From: Streptomyces sp. NBC_01275
Lineage (GTDB): Bacteria; Actinomycetota; Actinomycetes; Streptomycetales; Streptomycetaceae
Length of the DNA stretch: 64,000 nt
Direction: 5' to 3'
Assembly: GCF_026340655.1 (NCBI RefSeq)
Contig: NZ_JAPEOZ010000001.1
Location: 4,774,001 to 4,838,000 of the forward strand
Shown: piece after piece, positions 17,811 to 26,425 of the stretch
Layout of the letters: each line of letters begins with the position of its first letter
Position numbering within the stretch: position 1 is the stretch's first letter
The notes under the pieces: generated by a model
What the model was told of the DNA's origin: nothing
The model's input: the letters and a program-made list of their open reading frames with translations, nothing else
Databases searched by the model: none
Program-made: the position numbers and the translations under genes

Positions 17811-19073
17811 ATGTCCGTCGTCCGTGATCTGCGCGTCCTGCTGCGCTTTGGGAACTTCCGTCGCCTGCTCGCCGTACGGCTGCTCTCCCAGTGCGCCGAC
17901 GGCGTCTACCAGGTCGCGCTCGCCACGTACGTCGTGTTCTCCCCGGAGAAGCAGACCTCGGCCGGCGCGATCGCCTCCGCGATGGCGGTCCTGCTGCTGC
18001 CGTACTCCCTGATCGGCCCCTTCGCCGGCGTCCTGCTGGACCGCTGGCGCCGCCGACAGATCCTCCTCTACGGCAATCTGCTGCGCGCCGTGCTGGCGTC
18101 GGCGACGGCGGTGCTGATGCTCAGCCACGTCCCCGACTGGCTCTTCTACGTCTCCGCGCTGTGCGTCACCGCGGTCAACCGCTTCGTCCTCGCCGGTCTC
18201 TCCGCGGCGCTGCCGCGCGTGGTCGACGCCGAGCGCCTGGTGATGGCCAACTCCCTCTCCCCGACCGCCGGAACGCTGGCCGCGGTCGCGGGCGGCGGTC
18301 TCGCCTTCGTCGTCCGGCTGGTGGTCGCCGACTCCGACGCCGCGGTCGTGCTGCTGGGCTGCGCGCTCTACCTGTGCGCCGCGCTCGTCTCGCTGACGAT
18401 GGCCGCGGATCTGCTCGGGCCCGACCGTGAGCAGGTTCCGCAGCGGCTGACGGCCGCCCTCAAGGGCACCGCACACGGCCTCGCGGCCGGCGTACGCCAT
18501 CTGACCGCGCCTCAGCGCAGGGAGGCCGCCTGGGCGCTCGGCTCGATCACGCTGATGCGCTTCTGCTACGGCGCTCTGACGGTCATGGTGCTGATGCTCT
18601 GCCGGTACGCCTGGTCGTCCGGCACGGACGAGGGACTGGCCCTGCTCGGGCTGGCCGTGGGCATCTCCGGCGTCGGCTTCTTCGTCGCGGCCGTGGTGAC
18701 CCCGTCGGCGGTGGGACGACTGGGCCCGGGCCGCTGGATCGTCGTCTGCTCCACGGCCGCCGCCGTCCTGGAGCTCGCCCTGATGCTGCCGTTCGCCGAA
18801 GTCAGCGTGTTCGTCGCGGCGTTCGTCCTGGGGCTCGTCACCCAGGGCGCGAAGATCGCCACGGACACCGTCGTCCAGTCCTCCGTGGAGGACGGCTTCC
18901 GCGGCCGGATCTTCTCCCTCTACGACGTCCTGTTCAACGTCGCCTTCGTCGGCGCCGCCGCTGTGGCCGCCCTGATGCTGCCGCCTGACGGTCGCTCGGT
19001 CGCGCTGGTGGTCACGGTCGCCGTTATCTACGGAGCAATTGCTGGCGCTATGGCCCGCTTTGAGCGCCAGTAA
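17811..19073 (+). CDS. MFS transporter
   Basis: 420 aa from the ATG at 17811; the frame is open further upstream but that part overlaps ino1. About 12 membrane segments; the loop between segments 2 and 3 has FAGVLLDRWRRRQILLYGNL, the major-facilitator signature. The later segment around VTQGAKIATDTVVQSSVEDGFRG is also seen in the MFS_3 exporter-like group. Probably a proton-coupled exporter in the cytoplasmic membrane. Substrate unknown. Confidence 0.9.
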   Translation: MSVVRDLRVLLRFGNFRRLLAVRLLSQCADGVYQVALATYVVFSPEKQTSAGAIASAMAVLLLPYSLIGPFAGVLLDRWRRRQILLYGNLLRAVLASATAVLMLSHVPDWLFYVSALCVTAVNRFVLAGLSAALPRVVDAERLVMANSLSPTAGTLAAVAGGGLAFVVRLVVADSDAAVVLLGCALYLCAALVSLTMAADLLGPDREQVPQRLTAALKGTAHGLAAGVRHLTAPQRREAAWALGSITLMRFCYGALTVMVLMLCRYAWSSGTDEGLALLGLAVGISGVGFFVAAVVTPSAVGRLGPGRWIVVCSTAAAVLELALMLPFAEVSVFVAAFVLGLVTQGAKIATDTVVQSSVEDGFRGRIFSLYDVLFNVAFVGAAAVAALMLPPDGRSVALVVTVAVIYGAIAGAMARFERQ

Positions 19074-19198
19074 GTGTCACATCAATGACACAGACTGCCC
19101 CTCGACTTCAAGGTTGTCAGTGGGTCCCGGTACTTTACGTGCGTCTTACAGTGCATCTGCTTTCGAGCCACACGTCCAAGTTCTTAGGGGGACCCCAA

Positions 19199-19720
19199 GT
19201 GTCGACTCCGCCGCCCCAGGGCCAGAACCCATTCGCCCAGCAGGGCCAGCAGCCCCAGGGCCAGGCACCGTACCCGCCGCAGCCCGGCTACCCGCAGCAG
19301 CCCGGCCAGCCCGGCCAGCCCGGCCAGCCCGGCTACCCCGCCGCACCCTATGGCGCGGTCCCGCCGGAGCAGCCCCGCCGCAAGCTCAGCTTCAAGACGA
19401 TCAAGAACATCGTGGTCGTCATCGCCGTCATCGGCGTGGCCATCGGCGGTTACATAGCCAGCCGGGACGACGCCGACACGGCGGCGGTCGGCGACTGCAT
19501 GCACCGCGGCAGCAGCAGCGACGACAACCCCGACCTCGAGGTCGTCGAGTGCAGCTCTTCTAAGGCGCAGTACATCGTGCTGGCCAAGGTCGAGGGCTCG
19601 TACACCGCGCTCACGGCCGACAGCAAGTGCGCGGAGAAGGCCAAGGACTTCCAGTACTCGTACACCGAGAGCGGTGACGGCAGCGACTTCCTGCTCTGCC
19701 TGAAGGACTACTCGAAGTAA
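19199..19720 (+). CDS. LppU/SCO3897-family membrane-anchored protein
   Basis: 173 aa from the GTG at 19199, preceded by TTAGGGGGA at good distance. The first 58 residues are Pro/Gln/Gly-rich with repeated PGQPGQ, a disordered cytoplasmic tail. One membrane segment follows (IVVVIAVIGVAIGGYIA, about residues 69-86). The external domain of about 85 residues has four cysteines (GDCMH, VVECSS, DSKCAE, LLCLK), probably two disulphides. That layout is typical of the small LppU-like proteins next to pcnA/cca in Streptomyces. Function unknown. Confidence 0.82.
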   Translation: MSTPPPQGQNPFAQQGQQPQGQAPYPPQPGYPQQPGQPGQPGQPGYPAAPYGAVPPEQPRRKLSFKTIKNIVVVIAVIGVAIGGYIASRDDADTAAVGDCMHRGSSSDDNPDLEVVECSSSKAQYIVLAKVEGSYTALTADSKCAEKAKDFQYSYTESGDGSDFLLCLKDYSK

Positions 19721-19732
19721 GGCAGTGTGGAG

Positions 19733-19807
19733 AGGGGCGGTGTTTCACGTGAAACACCGCCCCTTCACTGTCCGCCGGGGGTCATGTTTCACGTGAAACA
19801 TGACCCC
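19733..19807. terminator. Two parS-centred palindromes between convergent genes
   Basis: The first is a 32-bp perfect palindrome (19733-19764) centred on parS 19742-19755. The second is a 30-bp perfect palindrome (19778-19807) centred on parS 19786-19799. Centre spacing is 44 bp. They lie between the LppU-like gene (stop 19720) and cca (stop 19819), where hairpin terminators would be expected for both. Confidence 0.85.
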
Positions 19808-19818
19808 GTTTCGCAGCC

Positions 19819-21285
19819 TCAGTCCTGCTGGGTCCACCACTCCTTGAGCGCCGCCACCGCCGCGTCGTACTCCATCGGCCCGTGCTCCAGGCGAAGTTCC
19901 AGCAGCTGCTTGTACGCCTTGCCGATGGCCGGGCCGGGACCGATGCCCAGGATCTCCATGATCTGGTTGCCGTCGAGGTCGGGACGGATCGCGTCGAGCT
20001 CTTCCTGCTCCTTCAGCTGAGCGATCCGGTCCTCCAGCCCGTCGTACGCGCGGGAGAGCGAGGCCGCCTTGCGCTTGTTCCGGGTCGTGCAGTCCGAGCG
20101 GGTCAGCTTGTGGAGACGTTCGAGGAGCGGCCCCGCGTCACGGACATAGCGACGGACCGCGGAGTCCGTCCACTCGCCAGTGCCGTAGCCGTGGAAGCGC
20201 AGGTGGAGCTCGACCAGCCGCGAGACGTCCTTCACCAGCTCATTGGAGTACTTGAGCGCCATCATGCGCTTCTTGGTCATCTTCGCCCCGACCACCTCGT
20301 GGTGGTGGAACGAGACACGGCCGTCCGTCTCGAACCGGCGCGTACGGGGCTTGCCGATGTCATGCAGCAGCGCCGCGAGCCGCAGGGCGAGGTCGGGGCC
20401 GTTCTCCTCCAGCGCGATCGCCTGCTCCAGGACGATCAGCGTGTGCTCGTAGACGTCCTTGTGACGGTGGTGCTCGTCGCTCTCCAGACGCAGGGCCGGC
20501 AGCTCCGGCAGGACATGGTCGGCGAGCCCGGTGTCGACCAGGAGCGCCAGGCCCTTGCGCGGGTGCGTGGACAGGATCAGCTTGTTCAGCTCGTCCCGTA
20601 CACGCTCCGCGGAGACGATCTCGAGGCGGTCGGCCATCTCCGTCATAGCCGCGACGACCTCGGGAGCGACTTCGAAGTCCAACTGGGCGGCGAAGCGAGC
20701 CGCACGCATCATCCGCAGCGGATCGTCGGAGAAGGAGTCCTCGGGCGTGCCCGGAGTGCGCAGCACTCGCGCCGCGAGGTCGCCGAGGCCGCCGTGCGGG
20801 TCGATGAACTCCTTCTCGGGGAGCGCCACGGCCATCGCGTTCACGGTGAAGTCACGCCGGACGAGGTCCTGCTCGATGGAGTCGCCGTAGGACACCTCGG
20901 GCTTGCGCGAGGTCCGGTCGTAGGCCTCGGAGCGGTAGGTGGTCACCTCGATCTCGAAGCGTCGGTCGACGTCGCCGACGCGAGCCTCCTTCTGCACCCC
21001 GACGGTGCCGAAGGCGATCCCGACCTCCCACACGGCGTCGGCCCACGGCCGGACGATCTTCAGGACGTCCTCGGGGCGGGCATCCGTGGTGAAGTCCAGG
21101 TCGTTGCCGAGCCGGCCGAGCAACGCGTCCCGGACCGAACCGCCGACCAGGGCGAGGGAGAACCCGGCCTCCTGGAAACGGCGGGCGAGGTCGTCGGCGA
21201 CAGGCGCGACGCGCAGCAGTTCGCTCACCGCGCGGTGCTGCACCTGGCTCAGGGCACTGAGGTTGTCTTCGTTGGCGTTCGGCAC
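19819..21285 (-). CDS. cca: CCA tRNA nucleotidyltransferase
   Basis: 488 aa from the GTG at 21285 (VPNANEDN...), with another in-frame GTG at 21345 giving 508 aa; neither has a clear SD. The class II polymerase head is seen in LVGGSVRDALLGRLGNDLDF (GGS at residues 48-50; catalytic Asp62 and Asp64), the RRDFTVNAMAV motif, and the DDPLRMMRAARFAAQL motif. An HD phosphohydrolase domain follows (HKDVYEHTLIVLEQ, LAALLHDIGKPRT). The enzyme repairs or builds the 3' CCA of tRNAs; Streptomyces homologues were once annotated pcnA. Confidence 0.93.
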   Translation of the reverse strand: MPNANEDNLSALSQVQHRAVSELLRVAPVADDLARRFQEAGFSLALVGGSVRDALLGRLGNDLDFTTDARPEDVLKIVRPWADAVWEVGIAFGTVGVQKEARVGDVDRRFEIEVTTYRSEAYDRTSRKPEVSYGDSIEQDLVRRDFTVNAMAVALPEKEFIDPHGGLGDLAARVLRTPGTPEDSFSDDPLRMMRAARFAAQLDFEVAPEVVAAMTEMADRLEIVSAERVRDELNKLILSTHPRKGLALLVDTGLADHVLPELPALRLESDEHHRHKDVYEHTLIVLEQAIALEENGPDLALRLAALLHDIGKPRTRRFETDGRVSFHHHEVVGAKMTKKRMMALKYSNELVKDVSRLVELHLRFHGYGTGEWTDSAVRRYVRDAGPLLERLHKLTRSDCTTRNKRKAASLSRAYDGLEDRIAQLKEQEELDAIRPDLDGNQIMEILGIGPGPAIGKAYKQLLELRLEHGPMEYDAAVAALKEWWTQQD

Positions 21286-21542
21286 AACAGAAAAGGGTAC
21301 GTGGCCCGGCAGGCCGCGAGCGCCCGGTTTAACAGGGGTGGACACCCCACCCGAAAGCGCGCAAGGTCAGTGTTTGAGGAAGTTCACAGCCACTCGCCCT
21401 CATACGGGCATATAGGGGACAGCTCGGCCGTCTTCCCTGATCTTGTGGACCAGTCCGCGGCACTTCCCCTCAGCGCGCATCGTTACCATGCGTGGACGCA
21501 CATTCCGACGACCACTGACGACGACGAGGGACGGGCGAACGC

Positions 21543-23975
21543 GTGGCCGAGGCGGCAGACTTCCCGGGGACGAGTCCCTCACCTGCCCGCCGGTGGCTGC
21601 GGCGCACCGGCGTACTGCTCGCCGGGGCGCCTCTGCTGGCCGGTCTGCTCCAGCTGCCCGCCGCATCCGCGGACGCCGCCGAACAGATCTCCGCCAAGGC
21701 CGCCTCCGACACGGGCACGGTGGCCGTCTCCGTCGACTCGCTCAGCCCGCAGACCCCCGCCGACGGGGACACCCTGACCGTCTCCGGCACGGTGACCAAC
21801 GAAGGCAAGCAGGCGGTCACCGACGCCCACGTGGGGCTGCGGGTGGGATCGGTGCTGACGACCCGCTCGTCGATCGACGACCTCGCCGGTCACGCCGACG
21901 ACCTCTCCGGCAACGACGGCCCCGAGGTGGGCGGCAAGTACGTCGCCGAGTTCTCCAAGCTCACACCGGGCGTGGCCGAGCACTTCAGCATCTCCGTGCC
22001 GGTCGACGAGCTCGACCTGGGCGGAGACGGCGTCTACCCGCTGGGCGTCTCCCTGTCGGGCGAGACCTCGGCGCAGCCGTGGGAGCAGCTGCTGGGCATC
22101 CAGCGGACCTTCCTGCCGTGGCAGCCGGATCAGGCGGACACCGCGACGAAGACGACCGTGCTGTGGCCGCTGGTCTCCACCGTCCACATGACGGCCGAGA
22201 CCGGTTCGAACGCGCAGCAGACGCCGGTCTTCCTCAACGACGACCTGGCCAAGGAGATCTCTCCGGGCGGCCGCCTGGACCAGCTTCTGAGCCTGGGCAA
22301 GGAACTCGACGTCACCTGGGTGATCGACCCGGACCTGCTGGCCTCCGTCGACGCGATGACCGGCAGCTACCGGATCCGGGGCGACGGCGACACCACCACG
22401 GCCGGCACGCATCAGACCGTCGCCAAGCAGTGGCTCGCCGAGCTGCAGCAGGCGGTGCTGGACAAGGAGGTCGTCGCCCTGCCCTTCGGCGACCCGGACC
22501 TGGCCTCTCTCGCCCACAACGGCACCGGCGTCACCGGCTCGCTGAGCCAGCTCAAGGCCGCCACCGACGTCGCCGCCACCACGGTGGAGACGATCCTGCA
22601 CGTGACGCCCAGCACCGACTTCGCCTGGCCGGTGGAGGGAGCGGTGGATCCGTCGATCGTCAAGGTCGCCACCTCCGCCGGCGCCGACCAGGTGATCGCG
22701 CGCAACGACAGCCTCAAGGAGACCGGCGGTCTGTCCTACACCCCCTCGGCGGCCCGGCCCATCGGCGGCGGCACCACGGCGGTGGTCGCGGACGCGCGGC
22801 TGTCCAAGGCGTTCCAGGGCGATCTGACGAAGGCCTCCGCGTCCACGCTGGCCGTGCAGGCGTTCCTCGCGCAGAGCCTGGCGCTGAACATGCAGACGGA
22901 CAAGCAGCGCAGCATCGTCGTCGCCCCGCAGCGCATGCCGACCGCGAGCCAGGCCCAGGCGATGGCGGCGGCGGTCACGGCCCTCGAGGGCGGCACGTGG
23001 TCGCAGTCACAGCAGCTCACGGCGGCCGCCAAGGCCAAGCCCGACTCCGGCGCCACCACGAAGGTGCCGTCTCGATCGGCCTACCCCTCCTCGCTGCGCA
23101 AGCAGGAGCTGCCGCGGTCGGCCTTCGAGCAGATCGCGGCCACCCAGGACAAGCTCGACAACTTCAAGGTGATCCTCACCGACGAGTCCCGGGTGGTGAC
23201 CCCGTTCGGGCGGGCCGTCAACCGTGAGATGTCCACCTCGTGGCGGGGCCGGGCCACGGCGGCGAGCACCTTCCGCGAGGACGTGCGGACCTACCTCGTC
23301 TCGCTCGCCGACCAGGTCAAGCTGATCGACAAGTCGGAGACCAAGCTCTCCGGGCGCAGCGCGACGATCCCCGTGACCGTGCAGAACAACCTGGTACAGG
23401 GCGTCGACCACCTGGTGCTGCGGATCACCTCGACGAACCCGACCCGTCTGGAGTTCGACGACAAGTCCTACATCCAGCAGTCCATCGCCGTCTCCGGCGG
23501 GCACAGCACGACGGTGAAGTTCACCACGTCCGCCAACGTCAACGGCAAGACGACCCTGACCGCCCAGCTGTTCACCGAGGACGGCCAGGCGTACGGCGCT
23601 CCGGTCAACTTCGACGTGAAGGTCACCGAGATCACGGCCGCCGTGATGCTCGTCATCGGCGGCGGCGTGCTGCTGCTCGTGCTGGCCGGCTTCCGGATGT
23701 ACACCCAGCGCAAGCGGGCCGCTGCCCGGGCGGCCGAGGAGGAGGGTCCCGACGACGAGACGGACGAGACCGCCGACGGCCCGACCGTGGAGAATGCGGA
23801 GCACGCAGGGCACGCGGAGCGCACGGCGGACCCCGGGGGCTCGCAGGAGTGTCCCGAGGAAGAGTCCGTCGCCCGGTCCGGGGCAGACGACCCGGAGCAG
23901 CCGAGTGACGAGACACCGGACACCGCAGCGGAAAGCACCGACCCTTCCGGGACGGGTGAGAGAGTGGACCGTTGA
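21543..23975 (+). CDS. DUF6049-family secreted, membrane-anchored protein
   Basis: 810 aa from GTG. An N-terminal signal peptide (RRTGVLLAGAPLLAGLLQLP, cleavage near AASADA) is followed by a large extracellular region with a beta-sandwich beginning about residue 55 (PADGDTLTVSGTVTNEGKQA), a central alpha/beta domain, and a second beta-domain. A single C-terminal membrane helix (VMLVIGGGVLLLVLAGFRMY) and an acidic tail of about 95 residues end it. In mycobacteria the same-position gene (Rv3909) precedes the MurJ/MviN gene, so a link to MurJ or lipid II transport is plausible but unproven. murJ starts 44 bp downstream. Confidence 0.85.
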   Translation: MAEAADFPGTSPSPARRWLRRTGVLLAGAPLLAGLLQLPAASADAAEQISAKAASDTGTVAVSVDSLSPQTPADGDTLTVSGTVTNEGKQAVTDAHVGLRVGSVLTTRSSIDDLAGHADDLSGNDGPEVGGKYVAEFSKLTPGVAEHFSISVPVDELDLGGDGVYPLGVSLSGETSAQPWEQLLGIQRTFLPWQPDQADTATKTTVLWPLVSTVHMTAETGSNAQQTPVFLNDDLAKEISPGGRLDQLLSLGKELDVTWVIDPDLLASVDAMTGSYRIRGDGDTTTAGTHQTVAKQWLAELQQAVLDKEVVALPFGDPDLASLAHNGTGVTGSLSQLKAATDVAATTVETILHVTPSTDFAWPVEGAVDPSIVKVATSAGADQVIARNDSLKETGGLSYTPSAARPIGGGTTAVVADARLSKAFQGDLTKASASTLAVQAFLAQSLALNMQTDKQRSIVVAPQRMPTASQAQAMAAAVTALEGGTWSQSQQLTAAAKAKPDSGATTKVPSRSAYPSSLRKQELPRSAFEQIAATQDKLDNFKVILTDESRVVTPFGRAVNREMSTSWRGRATAASTFREDVRTYLVSLADQVKLIDKSETKLSGRSATIPVTVQNNLVQGVDHLVLRITSTNPTRLEFDDKSYIQQSIAVSGGHSTTVKFTTSANVNGKTTLTAQLFTEDGQAYGAPVNFDVKVTEITAAVMLVIGGGVLLLVLAGFRMYTQRKRAAARAAEEEGPDDETDETADGPTVENAEHAGHAERTADPGGSQECPEEESVARSGADDPEQPSDETPDTAAESTDPSGTGERVDR

Positions 23976-24019
23976 GGATGTCGTGGCCGGTGGGCCCGGG
24001 ACGATGAGGTGGGGTAACC

Positions 24020-26287
24020 ATGAACGCGCCGTACGACGGTGACCGCGGCCAGGCCGCGGGCAGCTCGGGGTATCCCGAGGGCCCGCCGCCCGAGCACGGC
24101 CAGGTGCCGCCGCAGCACCCCGCGGACATGTACCTCCAGGACGCCTACGACCAGGATCCCTACCGGGCCCAGGACCTCACCGCGCAGGACCCGGTCGCCG
24201 AGGCGCTCTACGACCGCGCCGCGCACCCCCCGCCGCCCCCGGAGGCGTACCCGCCGCAGCAGCCGCTGTACGGGCAGCCTCCGCAGTCTCCCTACGCACC
24301 CGACCCGCGGGTGTGGGCGCAGACCCCGGCGCCCGAGCCGGAGGGCCCGACCCAGTACCTGCCGTACGGCGACAACCCGCGCACGACCCAGTTCGTGGGC
24401 GTGGACGACCTGGTGACGCACTCCGGCGAGGACCGGCACGAGCCCGACGCCTTCGCGCATCTCTTCCGGGACCAGCAGCAGGGCGGCGCCCACCCGTCGG
24501 CGCAGTCCCCGTCGGTTCCCGGCCCGGCAGCGGCGCCGGTCGCGCCGCAGTACCAGTCGCCGGCGGCTCCGTCACCGGCGGCCGACCAGACCATGAACCT
24601 CACGGCCACGCCGGCCGCGACGCCCGCCCCGGAGCCCACTCCCGCCGCGAAGAAGGGCGGCCGGGCCTCGGGCCTGCTGAAGTCCAGCGCGGTGATGGCG
24701 GCAGGCACGATGGTCTCGCGCCTCACCGGCTTCGTCCGCTCCGCGCTGATCGTCTCTGCCCTCGGCGTCGGCCTGCTCGGCGACACCTTCCAGGTCGCCT
24801 ACCAGCTGCCGACGATGATCTACATCCTGACCGTCGGCGGCGGCCTCAACTCCGTCTTCGTCCCGCAGCTCGTGCGGGCCATGAAGGAGGACGAGGACGG
24901 CGGCGAGGCGTACGCCAACCGGCTGCTGACCCTGGTCATGGTGGCGCTGGGCGTGCTCACGGTCGGCGCGGTCGCCGGCGCCCCCGTCCTGATCCGCCTT
25001 CTGTCCGACCCGGTCGCCAGCGACCCGGCGGCCAACCAGGTCGGCATCACCTTCGTCCGCTACTTCCTGCCCTCGATCTTCTTCATGGGCGTCCACGTCG
25101 TGATGGGGCAGATCCTCAACGCGCGCGGGAAGTTCGGCGCGATGATGTGGACGCCGGTCCTGAACAACATCGTCATCATCGTGACGCTGGGCATGTTCAT
25201 CTGGGTCTACGGCACCGCCGCCGACTCCGGCATGAAGGTCACGTCCATCCCGCCGGAGGGCGAGCGGCTCCTCGGCGTCGGCGTGCTGCTGGGCCTGGTC
25301 GTCCAGGCCCTGGCGATGATCCCGTACCTGCGCGAGACGGGCTTCCGGCTGCGGCTGCGCTTCGACTGGCGGGGCCACGGTCTCGGCAAGGCCGTGACCC
25401 TCGCCAAGTGGACCTTCCTGTTCGTCCTCGCCAACCAGGCGGGCGCGATCGTCGTCTCCCAGCTGTCCACCGCGGCCGGCAAAGACTCGCCCGTCGACGG
25501 CACCGGCTTCGCCGCCTACGCCAACGCCCAGCTGATCTGGGGCCTGCCGCAGGCCATCATCACCGTCTCCCTGATGGCCGCCCTGCTGCCCCGCATCTCG
25601 CGCTCGGCGGCCGAGGGCGACGCCGGCGCCGTCCGCGACGACATCTCCCAGGGACTGCGCACCACCGCCGTCGCGATCGTGCCCATCTCCTTCGGCTTCC
25701 TCGCACTCGGCATCCCGATGTGCACCCTGATCTTCGGCTCCTCCGGCACCAGCGAGGCCACGAACATGGGCTTCATGCTGATGGCCTTCGGCCTCGGCCT
25801 GATCCCCTACTCCGTGCAGTACGTCGTCCTGCGCGCCTTCTACGCCTACGAGGACACCCGCACGCCCTTCTACAACACCGTCATCGTGGCCGCGGTCAAC
25901 GCGACCGCCTCGGCGGTCTGTTACTTCGTGCTCCCGGCCCGCTGGGCGGTGGCCGGGATGGCCGCCGCCTACGGACTGGCGTACGCGATCGGCGTCGGCG
26001 TCGCCTGGAACCGGCTGCGCAAGCGGCTCGGCGGCGACCTCGACGGCTCCCACGTCCTGCGGACGTACGCCAGGCTGTGCATCGCCTCCGTACCGGCGGC
26101 GCTGCTCAGCGGCGCCGCCTGCTACGGCATCGGACACACCCTGGGGCAGGGTGTTCTCGGCTCCTTCGCCGCACTGCTCGCGGGCGGGGCCCTGCTGCTC
26201 GGCACCTTCTTCGTCGCCGCCCGCCGCATGCGCATCGAGGAGCTCAACTCGCTCGTCGGTATGGTGCGCGGACGCCTGGGTCGCTGA
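24020..26287 (+). CDS. murJ: Lipid II flippase MurJ (MviN)
   Basis: 755 aa. The first about 215 residues are a Pro/Gln/Ala-rich cytoplasmic tail. From about residue 220 (LKSSAVMAAGTMVSRLTGFV) the MOP-superfamily core begins, with about 14 membrane segments; the motif MVSRLTGFVRSALI is the typical MurJ start. It moves lipid II across the membrane for peptidoglycan synthesis. In Mycobacterium tuberculosis the equivalent Rv3910 is fused to a pseudokinase; here that part is the next gene. GGTGGGG precedes the ATG. Confidence 0.95.
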   Translation: MNAPYDGDRGQAAGSSGYPEGPPPEHGQVPPQHPADMYLQDAYDQDPYRAQDLTAQDPVAEALYDRAAHPPPPPEAYPPQQPLYGQPPQSPYAPDPRVWAQTPAPEPEGPTQYLPYGDNPRTTQFVGVDDLVTHSGEDRHEPDAFAHLFRDQQQGGAHPSAQSPSVPGPAAAPVAPQYQSPAAPSPAADQTMNLTATPAATPAPEPTPAAKKGGRASGLLKSSAVMAAGTMVSRLTGFVRSALIVSALGVGLLGDTFQVAYQLPTMIYILTVGGGLNSVFVPQLVRAMKEDEDGGEAYANRLLTLVMVALGVLTVGAVAGAPVLIRLLSDPVASDPAANQVGITFVRYFLPSIFFMGVHVVMGQILNARGKFGAMMWTPVLNNIVIIVTLGMFIWVYGTAADSGMKVTSIPPEGERLLGVGVLLGLVVQALAMIPYLRETGFRLRLRFDWRGHGLGKAVTLAKWTFLFVLANQAGAIVVSQLSTAAGKDSPVDGTGFAAYANAQLIWGLPQAIITVSLMAALLPRISRSAAEGDAGAVRDDISQGLRTTAVAIVPISFGFLALGIPMCTLIFGSSGTSEATNMGFMLMAFGLGLIPYSVQYVVLRAFYAYEDTRTPFYNTVIVAAVNATASAVCYFVLPARWAVAGMAAAYGLAYAIGVGVAWNRLRKRLGGDLDGSHVLRTYARLCIASVPAALLSGAACYGIGHTLGQGVLGSFAALLAGGALLLGTFFVAARRMRIEELNSLVGMVRGRLGR

Positions 26288-26425
26288 GACAGGGGGTAGG
26301 CGCACAACCATCGTCCACCGCCGCGTGTCGTGCATAGCGGCGGACTGTGGGCACAATTGGGTTCGGCGTCGGACGGCGCGCACGAGGTCGAACGGCGCGC
26401 AATGGATGGGGAGGCAGGAACGACG

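Noticed and set aside
21286..21542. NUDIX gene expected between cca and the DUF6049 gene, as in mycobacteria
   Set aside because: The gap is too short and no Nudix box was seen.
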